Below are positions 1 through 7,840 of a stretch of 29,381 nt of DNA, one piece after another. The stretch covers positions 1-29,381 of the forward strand of contig JBAZWE010000017.1 in NCBI GenBank assembly GCA_041660545.1, written 5' to 3'. Position numbers and translations under genes: made by a program. The stretch is from JBAZWE01 sp041660545 (lineage in GTDB: Bacteria; Actinomycetota; Thermoleophilia; BMS3ABIN01). A model generated the notes under the pieces. It was not told where the DNA came from and did not search any database. It was given only the letters and a program-made list of their open reading frames with translations. Positions within the stretch are counted from its first letter, which is position 1; each line of letters begins with the position of its first letter.

Positions 1-2
1 TG

Positions 3-833
3 ATGATTCGTAACAAGAAAATCCTTCTATCCGCCTGGGTATTGATGGTTGGCGCCTTTTTAATCACGGGTTGCGGGGGCAATACTTCCGGTAGCTCCAC
101 ATCAGGCAGCACAGCTACCGCCAAGAACGCGCCTGACTTCACTGCCACGACTCTTTCCGGCGACATGGTTTCCTACAACGCAAATCTCAAGGGTAAACCT
201 GTGGTGTTGAACTTCGCTGCCTCCTGGTGCGGACCATGCGAGCAGGAAGCACCTGTCCTAGCGAAAATGTATGAGAAATATAAGGATAAAGTGGTCTTTT
301 TCGGGCTTGCTGTAAAAGACGACGTTGATAGTCAGAGGGCGTTTGCCGATAAACACGGCCTGGTATTCCCTATAGGCATGGATCCAAGAGGGGATATCGT
401 ATATTCATATCAAAAAGCCGGAAAAGTGTCCTTCTCCGGAATTCCCACAACATTTTTCATTGATTCCGAAGGCAATATCAAGGATTTTTTCATTGGCCCG
501 TTGATGGAAAAAACCTTTGAACAGAAAGTGGCTTCGATATTGCCGGCCGAGGGAGAAACAGTAAAAACCGTACCCGGTGTCACTACGTCTACGACCCCGT
601 CTCCCGCGCCAGCTGCTCCAACAACTCCCACGACTCCGGTTACGCCTGCGCCTACTCCAGTAAATCCGACGCCCGCTACGCCAACGACCCCGGCACCCGA
701 AATTCCGCAAGACGGAACTGGCGGCAAGACTCCAAACACCGGATCACCGGTATTGCTGCTGGGCGTGCTCGGGTCGATTATGATCTGCACGGGATTCATG
801 CTCCGGCGCGGAAAAAAGCGAAGCCAGCAATAG
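3..833 (+). CDS. TlpA/ResA-like thioredoxin-fold lipoprotein with sortase-like tail
   Basis: This is a predicted extracytoplasmic thiol-disulfide oxidoreductase of 276 aa. A signal peptide ends in a lipobox (I-T-G-C, lipidated Cys24). A low-complexity Ser/Gly/Thr linker leads to a thioredoxin fold with the active site W-C-G-P-C (Cys76 and Cys79) and the cis-proline loop G-I-P-T-T near residue 148. That is the TlpA/ResA/AhpC-TSA arrangement, used for reducing apocytochromes or other exported thiols. A long Pro/Thr-rich spacer (about 190-240) follows. The last 35 residues have P-N-T-G (244-247), a hydrophobic stretch and an Arg/Lys tail, which resembles a sortase sorting signal. Having both a lipobox and a sorting-like tail is unusual. 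The ATG lies two bases inside the window, so the promoter and any upstream partner are not visible. It converges on hpt with a 1-bp gap. The fold is secure; the redox partner is unknown. Confidence 0.88.
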   Translation: MIRNKKILLSAWVLMVGAFLITGCGGNTSGSSTSGSTATAKNAPDFTATTLSGDMVSYNANLKGKPVVLNFAASWCGPCEQEAPVLAKMYEKYKDKVVFFGLAVKDDVDSQRAFADKHGLVFPIGMDPRGDIVYSYQKAGKVSFSGIPTTFFIDSEGNIKDFFIGPLMEKTFEQKVASILPAEGETVKTVPGVTTSTTPSPAPAAPTTPTTPVTPAPTPVNPTPATPTTPAPEIPQDGTGGKTPNTGSPVLLLGVLGSIMICTGFMLRRGKKRSQQ

Positions 834-834
834 C

Positions 835-1389
835 TTAAATATGAAGCCTGGTTATACGGGGAAGATTGCGAAGCTTCTGCTTATAGTCGAAGCCGTATCC
901 GACGAAGAACTCATCCGGTACCTGGAATCCCTGGTACTTGACCTTCAGATCCGCCAGACGCCTGTAGGGTCTGTCCAGCAATGTAGCAATCTCTAGTGAG
1001 GCGGGTTTTCGGAGCCATAGATTCTGGAGTATGTAGTTAAGGGTCAGCCCTGTGTCTATGACATCCTCGACAATAAGAACATCCAGCCCTTCGATATCCT
1101 GATCCAGGTCCTTGAGAAACCTGACCCTGCGAACTTCTTCACCGTCTTCGCGCTGGTCACGACGATAACTCGAGATGGCTATAAAGTCGATTGTAACCGG
1201 CATTGTTATCTCGCGGGCAAGATCGGCCAGAAAGAATATTCCACCTTTCAAAATCGATAATAAAAGCAAATCGCGACCGCTGTAGTCATCGGAAATCTGA
1301 CGCGCCAGCTGCTTTACTCGCTCCGCGATAGCGTTTTCGTCCAGATAAGTCCTGCCAATCAAGCTCTGGATATCTGAGTCCTGGGACAA
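835..1389 (-). CDS. hpt: Hypoxanthine phosphoribosyltransferase
   Basis: This purine-salvage enzyme converts hypoxanthine or guanine plus PRPP to IMP or GMP in the cytoplasm. It is 184 aa, the usual length for bacterial Hpt. The PRPP-binding signature is plain: L-I-V-E-D-V-I-D-T-G at about 105-114. The PPi-loop region L-K-G-G at 47-50 and the C-terminal D-E-F-F-V-G-Y-G-F-D base-binding region are also typical. The start is TTG (1387-1389) behind an AGGGGTGAG ribosome site; there is no internal Met to compete. The gene lies 91 bp downstream of the PD-(D/E)XK-like gene on the same strand, so the two may be cotranscribed. Confidence 0.95.
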   Translation of the reverse strand: MSQDSDIQSLIGRTYLDENAIAERVKQLARQISDDYSGRDLLLLSILKGGIFFLADLAREITMPVTIDFIAISSYRRDQREDGEEVRRVRFLKDLDQDIEGLDVLIVEDVIDTGLTLNYILQNLWLRKPASLEIATLLDRPYRRLADLKVKYQGFQVPDEFFVGYGFDYKQKLRNLPRITRLHI

Positions 1390-1480
1390 ATCTCACCCCT
1401 ATCAAGGAACCATTCGCAAAATAAGCCGTTCAATTAATGACTGAGCGATTACATAACCATTCAACCCGATGACCGGATAT

Positions 1481-1861
1481 TTATTCTTTGTGGTCGCTTT
1501 CCACGGAAAGGTCATACTTCTGAGCAAGTTTGAGAAAATCCCGCTTGTAAAAGAGTTTAATGTTAACTTCCGGAAATCTTTCCTTCACTTTGCGAATCTT
1601 CATGTTTTTCTTGGTTACGTGAGCCTGCTTCATTGTGGTGAGTTCGACGAACAGATTCTGATCCGGAAGGAAGAAGTCGGGAGTGAATGCTTCAATGACA
1701 TTTCCTTCCTCGTCCCGCTCCAATACAAAAGTGCGAGGTTCATACATCCAAGGGATAGAGTAATAATCGAGAATCTTGGCACATTCCTCTTCGCTGCGGT
1801 TGGCGAACTGAGGAGGGGTGTCTCCCATGTAGTATGTGAACTTGGCTTTGGATTCACTCAT
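1481..1861 (-). CDS. Small PD-(D/E)XK nuclease-like protein of unknown function
   Basis: This 126-aa soluble protein has no signal peptide. The middle reads F-T-P-D-F-F-L-P (P61, D62), then a strand ending V-E-L-T (E73, T75), with an upstream glutamate-rich helix (S-E-E-E-C, 23-27). This arrangement resembles the PD-(D/E)XK nuclease core, but the usual catalytic Lys of E-x-K is Thr75. Lysines 84 and 85 follow and could substitute. The C-terminal half is basic. The ATG at 1859-1861 has no visible Shine-Dalgarno site, but a TATAGT hexamer ends nine bases upstream, which could mean leaderless expression. It precedes hpt on the same strand. Substrate and activity are unknown; a non-catalytic DNA- or RNA-binding role is equally possible. 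Confidence 0.75.
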   Translation of the reverse strand: MSESKAKFTYYMGDTPPQFANRSEEECAKILDYYSIPWMYEPRTFVLERDEEGNVIEAFTPDFFLPDQNLFVELTTMKQAHVTKKNMKIRKVKERFPEVNIKLFYKRDFLKLAQKYDLSVESDHKE

Positions 1862-1952
1862 GCATTGAAACTATATCAGAGGGGGCAACCGGCGCTCAAG
1901 AAGCATTTACGTGTTTGACCGGCTACGCCGGGCTGTGCTAACTTCCATTCCT

Positions 1953-3272
1953 ATGATGATTACTGTCCCCCCACTCCCAAAGTCCAGCCGGATTAACGCA
2001 GCCGGTCATCTCGAGGTTGCCGGTTGCGACGTGGTCGAGCTTGTCCAGGAGTATGGTTCACCGCTCTTTATCTATGACGAACAGCAAGTCCGTGAGCGAT
2101 GTCAGGAATATATTCAAGCTTTTTCCTCACGAACAGACGATTTCGAAATCGTCTATGCAAGCAAAGCTTTTTCTTGTCTTGCCATGTGCCAGCTGTTGGC
2201 TGAGGAACATATGTCGCTCGACGTTGCATCGGGTGGCGAATTGTTCACAGCTTTAAAAACGTGGTTCCCGCCTGAACATATATATATGCATGGCAACGCA
2301 AACAGCCGCGATGAGCTTCAAGGGGCGATACGCTCCCACGTCGGATATATCGTGGCCGACTCTCTGGATGAGCTTTCGGTCGTCAACGAGCTGGCCGGCG
2401 AGCAGGGCAGAAGACAACCAGTCCTTTTACGTATCACCCCGGGTATCGAAGCGCATACCCATGATTTTATCCAGACAGGTAAACTGGATTCAAAATTTGG
2501 ATTCTGCCTGGCTGAAGGAAAGGCCGAAGAGGCGGTAAGTCATGCATTGGGTTATACAAATCTCGAACTGGTTGGATTTCATAGCCATATCGGCTCACAG
2601 ATATTTTCCCTGGAACCTTACCGGAAGGCTATTGGCCTCTTGGCTGATTTCATGGACCTATGCCATAAGAAGTATGAGTTTAACTGTAGAATTCTTGATG
2701 TCGGAGGCGGTCTGGGGGCCATATATACAACCGAAGACACACCCGCCAGTGTAGATGAATTGGCCGAGGTTATAATCGGGAGCCTCCAAACGGAAATGGC
2801 ACGCGTGGGCTTGCCGATTCCCCATGTCGTTGTCGAACCCGGGCGGTCAATTGTAGCCAATGCGGGTCTGACTGCTTACACAATCCAGACGATAAAGACA
2901 ATTCCATCAGTAAAAACATATGTGGCGGTTGATGGCGGAATGTCTGACAACTTAAGACCCATGCTCTATCAGGCCAGTTATGAAGCCCTGATTGCCAACC
3001 GCCCGGAGGCGGCGCCCACTTTGACCGCCGACATCGCGGGCAAACATTGTGAGTCGGGCGACATTCTCGTCAAAGAGGCGAGTCTTCCGAATCCACGTCC
3101 TGGCGATGTCCTGATCACACCTGCGACAGGCGCTTATGGATATTCAATGTCAAATAATTACAACGGACAAACGCGGCCGGCGGTCCTGTTTGTCAAGGAC
3201 GGCGCTGCGCGGGTAATTATAAGACGGGAAACATACGAAGATCTGGTGCACCTGCAGTCACGCATGGAATAA
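1953..3272 (+). CDS. lysA: Diaminopimelate decarboxylase
   Basis: This PLP-dependent enzyme performs the last step of lysine synthesis, converting meso-diaminopimelate to L-lysine and CO2. It is a fold-type III decarboxylase of about 439 aa. The PLP lysine is K71 in Y-A-S-K-A-F. Also visible are H-S-H-I-G-S-Q, the glycine loop D-V-G-G-G-L-G, E-P-G-R-S-I-V, the active-site C-E-S-G-D and the C-terminal A-Y-G-Y-S-M-S-N-N-Y-N. The frame opens at GTG 1911, 14 codons earlier. ATG 1953 is preferred because the family usually begins just before the P-x-S-x-x-x-N-x-x-G-H-L segment; neither start has a strong ribosome site. The stop is 4 bp before the carboxylate-amine ligase start, which indicates one operon. 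Confidence 0.95.
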   Translation: MMITVPPLPKSSRINAAGHLEVAGCDVVELVQEYGSPLFIYDEQQVRERCQEYIQAFSSRTDDFEIVYASKAFSCLAMCQLLAEEHMSLDVASGGELFTALKTWFPPEHIYMHGNANSRDELQGAIRSHVGYIVADSLDELSVVNELAGEQGRRQPVLLRITPGIEAHTHDFIQTGKLDSKFGFCLAEGKAEEAVSHALGYTNLELVGFHSHIGSQIFSLEPYRKAIGLLADFMDLCHKKYEFNCRILDVGGGLGAIYTTEDTPASVDELAEVIIGSLQTEMARVGLPIPHVVVEPGRSIVANAGLTAYTIQTIKTIPSVKTYVAVDGGMSDNLRPMLYQASYEALIANRPEAAPTLTADIAGKHCESGDILVKEASLPNPRPGDVLITPATGAYGYSMSNNYNGQTRPAVLFVKDGAARVIIRRETYEDLVHLQSRME

Positions 3273-3276
3273 TCGT

Positions 3277-4441
3277 GTGAACTGGAAACATTACAGTCTG
3301 GAGCAGGCCGCAACCCGGTTCGATAATTCCCAGGATTTTACGATCGGGATTGAAGAAGAATTCCAGATACTCGATCCTGACACCCTGGAATTGACCAGCC
3401 GTCTTGAAGAACTCAGGGCTATCGCTCATGAAAAGCTAGGCACATTTGTTCAAGGCGAGTTGATCGCATCAGAAATAGAGATAAGCACCGGCAAATGTAG
3501 AAACATCGCCGCCGCGGAAGCCGACCTTACCCAAAAACGTCGACTTTTGGCTGAATCTGCTTCGCAGCTGGGTGTGAGATTGGGAACAACGGGAACCCAC
3601 CCCTTTTCCGACTGGAAAGACCAGCGCATTCTCGAAACCCACCATTACCGCGAAGTCGAAGAGCGAGTGCGTTACTGCGCCTGGCACAACCTGACATATG
3701 GCATGCATACTCATGTGGGAATTCGGGGAAGAGAGCGTATGATCGCAGTCTTTAACTCGCTACGGGGCTACATGCCGGCCATCCTTGCCCTTTCGGCCAA
3801 TTCGCCATTCTCCGNNNNNNNNNNTCTCCGAAGGGCGATATACTTACCTTCATTCCACCAGGGCACAAATCTTTACGCGGTCCTTCCCCCGAGGAAATAT
3901 TCCCGGTCCTTTCCGAAACTGGGATGACTATGCGACTTTCATCGACTCTCTGTTTGCCACCAATTCCATCTCCGAGCCAACCCAAGTCTGGTGGAGCTTG
4001 AGGCCGCATCCACTTTTCGGCACGCTGGAGGTACGCATCTGCGACAGCCAAAGCAATATCAAAGATACGATGGCGATATCCGCATTGCTTGTTTCTCTTG
4101 TTGCGAGACTTGCAAGCGATTACGACAAGGGCAGGAAGCTCCAGATAATAAACACACGTGAGTTGGATGAGAACATATGGCGGGCATTACGCTTTGGACT
4201 GGATGGAAATCTGGTGGATTTCAAAAAACAAAGAGAGGTTCCAGTAACCGACGTCATCAGGGAGTTAATCGAATTTACCAGTGTCATGCATGAGAAGCTC
4301 GGACTAAAAAAATATATCAGTAGCATTGCTGAAATCCTGGATGATGGAAACGGCGCTCAGAAGCAGATACGACTTTATGAAGAAAAGAACGACGTGGGCG
4401 CCGTGTTTTCGGAAGTCTTGGAATCCAATCCTCTTATTTGA
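3277..4441 (+). CDS. Carboxylate-amine ligase, YbdK / glutamate-cysteine ligase 2 family (split by N gap)
   Basis: This is an ATP-dependent ligase of the GCS2 family that joins an amino group to a carboxylate. YbdK members have weak gamma-glutamylcysteine synthetase activity, and the true substrates are mostly unknown. The N-terminal family signature G-I-E-E-E-F-Q-I-L-D-P is present, followed by H-T-H-V-G-I at about 146-151 and A-N-S-P-F before the gap. After the gap come R-A-Q-I-F-T-R and the L-E-V-R-I-C-D metal and substrate region. Ten N (3815-3824) interrupt the gene and put the two halves in different frames. The same six bases (TCTCCG) flank the Ns, and merging them restores one reading frame. 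The gene is therefore probably intact at about 383 aa. The start is GTG, 4 bp after lysA. The family call is good; the substrate is unknown. Confidence 0.88.
3815..3824. other. Assembly gap (10 N) in the carboxylate-amine ligase gene
   Basis: Ten N form a placeholder scaffold gap. TCTCCG occurs immediately before it (3809-3814) and immediately after it (3825-3830), so the contig ends most likely overlap and no sequence is missing. Confidence 0.97.
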
Positions 4442-4520
4442 TGAAAGGGTTAAAAAATAAGGGTCTGATTCCAGAGCATCGGTGATTTCATATGCCAGGT
4501 CAGAATCGGGGGTGGTTTCT

Positions 4521-5450
4521 GTGCGCAAAACTGATCGGATACTTAATCGGGTAGAAGGTTGCCTGTTAGGTCTGGCCACAGGAGATGCGCTGGGCGCACC
4601 CGTAGAGGGATGCACGAATGTGGAAATCAGGAACCGTTTTGGCATACTTTCGGAGATGGTAGGTGGCGGGTGGTTGAGCCTTCGTCCTGGTGAGACGACC
4701 GATGATACTGCTCAAACCAGGATCATGGCTGAAAGCATCGTCTACTGCGGCGGTTTTGATGCCGACGACATTGCATACCGTTTCGCCGAATGGTTCAGGA
4801 CGGATGGAAGGGGTGTCGGCAAGCACACATCCAGAGTCTTGAGCTTGATTGCTGACGGAGAAGACTGGGAACAGGCAGCATTGGAAACGCAGGCTCAAAA
4901 TCCTGACAGCTCCGGAAATGGATCTCTGATGCGATGCACGCCGGTTGCGATACAGGAACGAAATAATCCTGCGAAGCTGATTAAAAACAGCCGTTTGAGC
5001 TCTAGGATCACCCATCCACATCCTGATTGCCAATGGTCGTGTGTCTTCCTGAATCTTTTAATAGTCGAACTTTTAAACGGCCATGAACGATTTGAGGCAT
5101 TTGGGCTGGCTACTGAAAAATATGAGGAAAACACTGATGCAGCACCGGAAGTTTTGCGACGCTCCCTGAATGCTCTATCAGAACTAGCTAATGATCGACT
5201 CTCCCCCACTGCTTATGTTCTCGACACGCTGGAGTGCTCAATATGGTCGTGGCTGCACCACTCAACTTTCGAAGAAGCAATAGTCGCGGCAGTGAATCTG
5301 GGTGGAGACACGGACACGATCGGAGCAATCACGGGAGCGCTTGCCGGGTGTTGTGCCGGGGCCGAATCAATTCCTGATCGCTGGCTGATTCATTTACAAA
5401 ACAGACACCGATTATGTGAGCTGGCAGAGACAATGACGATGATTTCCTGA
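4521..5450 (+). CDS. ADP-ribosylglycohydrolase family protein (DraG-like)
   Basis: This is a predicted hydrolase that removes ADP-ribose from proteins or small molecules using two Mg2+ or Mn2+ ions, in the cytoplasm. It is about 309 aa, usual for the family. The N-terminal G-x-x-x-G-D-A-L-G-A-P-V-E-G motif, the metal triad T-D-D-T (about 60-63) and the C-terminal metal motif G-G-D-T-D-T-I-G-A (Asp263, Asp265) are all present, so the site looks complete. The frame is open from GTG 4482. GTG 4521 is preferred: GGGGGTGG (4507-4514) gives a well-spaced ribosome site and the glycohydrolase fold starts soon after. It follows the carboxylate-amine ligase by 79 bp on the same strand. No ADP-ribosyltransferase (DraT or toxin) is seen nearby, so the substrate is open. 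Confidence 0.9.
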   Translation: MRKTDRILNRVEGCLLGLATGDALGAPVEGCTNVEIRNRFGILSEMVGGGWLSLRPGETTDDTAQTRIMAESIVYCGGFDADDIAYRFAEWFRTDGRGVGKHTSRVLSLIADGEDWEQAALETQAQNPDSSGNGSLMRCTPVAIQERNNPAKLIKNSRLSSRITHPHPDCQWSCVFLNLLIVELLNGHERFEAFGLATEKYEENTDAAPEVLRRSLNALSELANDRLSPTAYVLDTLECSIWSWLHHSTFEEAIVAAVNLGGDTDTIGAITGALAGCCAGAESIPDRWLIHLQNRHRLCELAETMTMIS

Positions 5451-5578
5451 GTGAGTACATCGATATGAATATCCCTGCCAATCATCGACATTTATGGGAA
5501 AAAGGGGTTTGTCAATATTTGTTGAATTATTGCCCGAAGGGCGTGTGCCTGTTTCACCCCCTTCATCCCTTATACCCG

Positions 5579-5609
5579 GCGAAAGACCCTCATTTAGAGG
5601 GTCTTTCGC
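5579..5609 (+). terminator. Strong hairpin, probable terminator after the ADP-ribosylglycohydrolase
   Basis: A perfect 13-bp stem (5579-5591 with 5597-5609) has a 5-nt loop and is followed by only three T (5610-5612). The stem is strong but the U-tract is poor. It sits between convergent genes and could also act as a transcript-end stabiliser. Confidence 0.65.
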
Positions 5610-5618
5610 TTTCCGGTG

Positions 5619-5646
5619 AAAAAAGGCGGGCCCTTGCGGGCCCGCC
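5619..5646 (-). terminator. Rho-independent terminator of groES-groEL
   Basis: On the minus strand a 9-bp all-GC stem (GGCGGGCCC with GGGCCCGCC, loop GCAA) is followed directly by six T. It lies 33 bp past the groEL stop codon. Confidence 0.9.
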
Positions 5647-5678
5647 GATAAACAATCTGATCAAACGATTGTTGTTTA

Positions 5679-7292
5679 TTACATCATGCCACCTGGCGGC
5701 ATCATGGGAGCCTGTGGATTATCATCCGGCAGCTCGGCCACAACACACTCGGTGGTAAGGATGTTCTTGGCAATCGATGCCGCGTTCTGAAGTGCGGACC
5801 TGGTCACCAGGGCTGGATCAATAATACCGGCCTTGACGAGATTCTCATACTTGTCCGTGGAGACGTTCAGTCCGAAACCCGGCTTCTCATTCTTGACCCG
5901 GTTTACTACAACCGAGCCTTCCAGGCCGGCATTGTCCGCAAGCTGACGGAGCGGTTCTTCCAGAGCTCTGGCGATAATACTCACGCCAGTCGCTTCGTCA
6001 CCCTTGGCCTTTACCTTTTTGACGTCACCGATAACGTTGATCAGGGCTACTCCGCCGCCTGGCACGATTCCCTCTTCCAGGGCTGCACGTGTAGCGTTAA
6101 GTGCATCCTCAACGCGATGCTTCTTCTCTTTCATCTCGGTCTCGGTAGCAGCACCGACCTTGACGACCGCCACACCTCCGGCCAGCTTTGCGAGACGCTC
6201 CTGCAGCTTTTCACGGTCAAAATCAGAATCAGTTGCTTCGATCTCAGCCTTGATCTGCTTGATGCGACCCTTGATGTCCGCGGGCTTGCCGGCACCATCA
6301 ATAATGGTAGTGTTTTCTTTGTTCACTACGACCTTGCGGGCCTTGCCAAGCAGAGCGACTTCAGCGTTTTCCAGCTTCATACCAAGCTCTTCGCTGATGA
6401 CCGTGCCGCCGGTAAGGATGGCGATATCCTCGAGCATACGCTTACGGCGCTCACCGAAACCAGGCGCCTTGACTGCCAGACCGGTAAAAGTGCCGCGCAA
6501 CTTGTTAACCACGAGAGTCGCAAGGGCTTCGCCTTCGACGTCCTCTGCGATTATAAGCAAGGGCCGGCCACTCTGGATTACCTTCTCAAGAACCGGCAGC
6601 AGATCCGCAACCGCACCGATCTTCTGGTTGGCCATCAGGATGTAGGGCTCCTCGAGAACAGCTTCCATGCGCTCCTGATCCGTGATCATGTAAGGAGACA
6701 GGTAACCCTTGTCAAACTGCATTCCTTCGGTGAATTCGAGATCCATACCGAAAGTCTGACCTTCCTCGACGTTTACAACACCATCCTTGCCGACCTTCTC
6801 GATTGCGTCGGCGATGATATCACCGATTACCCTGTCGTCCGCTGAGATAGTCGCCACACGAGCGATATCTTCTTTGCCGGAGATCTCTTTGGCCTGCTTT
6901 TTAATGGCTTCGACGGCAGCGTCTACCGCCATCTCGATGCCACGCTTGAGACCCATGGGATTGGCGCCAGCAGCGACATTGCGTAAACCCTCACGGACTA
7001 TCGCCTGTGCGAGCAGCGTAGCAGTGGTCGTACCGTCACCTGCCACATCATTGGTCTTGGTTGCGACTTCACGCACCAGTTGCGCTCCCTGGTTCTCGAA
7101 AACATCTTCGACTTCGATCTCCCGGGCGATGGTTACACCGTCATTCGTGATCGTCGGTGCGCCGAATTTCTTGTCAAGCACGACATACCTGCCCTTGGGG
7201 CCGAGTGTGATTTTCACCGCATCGGCGAGCGTGTTTACTCCACGCTCGAGGGCACGCCGCGCCTCTTCATCAAACTTGATACTTTTTGCCAT
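5679..7292 (-). CDS. groL: Chaperonin GroEL (Hsp60)
   Basis: This is the 60-kDa chaperonin subunit, which forms two stacked seven-membered rings that fold proteins in an ATP-driven cycle with GroES. It is 537 aa, full length. The equatorial ATP-binding motif G-D-G-T-T-T-A-T is present with its catalytic Asp, as is the family segment A-A-x-E-E-G-I-V-P-G-G-G. The protein ends in the Gly/Met-rich tail P-P-G-G-M-M that projects into the cavity. The ATG is preceded by GAAGGGAGTGAG. It lies 18 bp downstream of groES and shares its CIRCE-controlled promoter. Only one groEL is seen here; many actinobacteria carry a second copy elsewhere. Confidence 0.99.
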   Translation of the reverse strand: MAKSIKFDEEARRALERGVNTLADAVKITLGPKGRYVVLDKKFGAPTITNDGVTIAREIEVEDVFENQGAQLVREVATKTNDVAGDGTTTATLLAQAIVREGLRNVAAGANPMGLKRGIEMAVDAAVEAIKKQAKEISGKEDIARVATISADDRVIGDIIADAIEKVGKDGVVNVEEGQTFGMDLEFTEGMQFDKGYLSPYMITDQERMEAVLEEPYILMANQKIGAVADLLPVLEKVIQSGRPLLIIAEDVEGEALATLVVNKLRGTFTGLAVKAPGFGERRKRMLEDIAILTGGTVISEELGMKLENAEVALLGKARKVVVNKENTTIIDGAGKPADIKGRIKQIKAEIEATDSDFDREKLQERLAKLAGGVAVVKVGAATETEMKEKKHRVEDALNATRAALEEGIVPGGGVALINVIGDVKKVKAKGDEATGVSIIARALEEPLRQLADNAGLEGSVVVNRVKNEKPGFGLNVSTDKYENLVKAGIIDPALVTRSALQNAASIAKNILTTECVVAELPDDNPQAPMMPPGGMM

Positions 7293-7310
7293 AACGTCTC
7301 ACTCCCTTCA

Positions 7311-7604
7311 TTATTTTTTAACCACTTTGGCAAGGATGTCGCTGGTCTTCAGAATCAGCACTTCATTGCCTTCAATTTTAACCTCAGTTCCACCATACTT
7401 GCTGTAGATAACCACATCGCCCTTTTTGACGTCTAATGGAATCCGCTTGCCTTCCTTGTCGAGCCTGCCGTCACCGACGGCAATAACCTTACCGCGCTGA
7501 GGCTTTTCCTGTGCTGAATCGGGAAGGTAAATGCCACTGGCAGTCACTTCTTCTGAATCAACAGTCTCAACAATGACTCTGTCTTCTAGAGGTTTCAAGT
7601 TCAT
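7311..7604 (-). CDS. groS: Co-chaperonin GroES (Hsp10)
   Basis: This 10-kDa co-chaperonin forms the heptameric lid of GroEL. It is 97 aa. Visible features are the start M-N-L-K-P-L-E-D-R-V, the mobile loop with E-V-T-A-S-G-I-Y-L-P, and the conserved G-D-V-V-I-Y-S-K-Y-G-G-T-E-V region. The frame is open 27 codons further upstream to 7685, but that stretch would cover the CIRCE operator. The ATG at 7602-7604 has an ideal AAGGAGG site, so it is chosen. First gene of the groES-groEL operon. Confidence 0.98.
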   Translation of the reverse strand: MNLKPLEDRVIVETVDSEEVTASGIYLPDSAQEKPQRGKVIAVGDGRLDKEGKRIPLDVKKGDVVIYSKYGGTEVKIEGNEVLILKTSDILAKVVKK

Positions 7605-7648
7605 AATCAACCCTCCTTGGTTTCCTGGTTTATAAATCATAAAATTTC

Positions 7649-7673
7649 TGGCACTCTCTACTATAGAGTGCCA
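7649..7673 (-). promoter_or_regulatory. CIRCE operator (HrcA binding site)
   Basis: An inverted repeat TGGCACTC, nine bases, GAGTGCCA matches the CIRCE consensus (TTAGCACTC-N9-GAGTGCTAA), with G replacing A in each arm. It sits between the promoter and the groES start, the standard place for heat-inducible repression by HrcA. hrcA is not in this window. Confidence 0.95.
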
Positions 7674-7685
7674 AGAGCGACACAT

Positions 7686-7714
7686 ATACTAGTTATGTGA
7701 AATGGCTTTGTCAA
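7686..7714 (-). promoter_or_regulatory. Promoter of groES-groEL (sigma-A type)
   Basis: On the minus strand a perfect -35 TTGACA (7709-7714) is followed after 17 bp by TAGTAT (7686-7691). Transcription would start just before the CIRCE repeat, so bound HrcA would block it. Confidence 0.85.
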
Positions 7715-7753
7715 ACAGGGGTTATTGGAGGCAACAACGTGAACGCTCAAAGG

Positions 7754-7780
7754 AAAAACCTGCAAGTACGGGCTTGCAGG
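7754..7780 (-). terminator. Rho-independent terminator of the Cys-rich small protein gene
   Basis: On the minus strand a perfect 8-bp stem (CCTGCAAG with CTTGCAGG, 6-nt loop) is followed by five T. It lies 60 bp past the stop of the gene at 7841-8077 and separates it from the groES promoter. Confidence 0.8.
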
Positions 7781-7840
7781 CACTAAACAAATTGGCGCTA
7801 TTTTCCGGTATTACATACCTTGTTGTCTGGGCTTTGAATT

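Noticed and set aside
405..799. Long minus-strand frames opposite the Pro/Thr linker of the first gene
   Set aside because: They are low-complexity shadows of the proline/threonine repeat codons, without ribosome sites.
5465..5758. 97-codon plus-strand frame after the ADP-ribosylglycohydrolase
   Set aside because: It reads through two strong hairpins and into the groEL tail, so it is not a credible gene.
6004..7436. Long plus-strand frames opposite groEL and groES
   Set aside because: Antisense shadows of highly biased chaperonin codons; no ribosome sites and no recognisable domains.
7605..7685. N-terminal extension of groES to 7685
   Set aside because: It would translate across the CIRCE operator. 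The ATG at 7604 has an ideal ribosome site and matches the family start.
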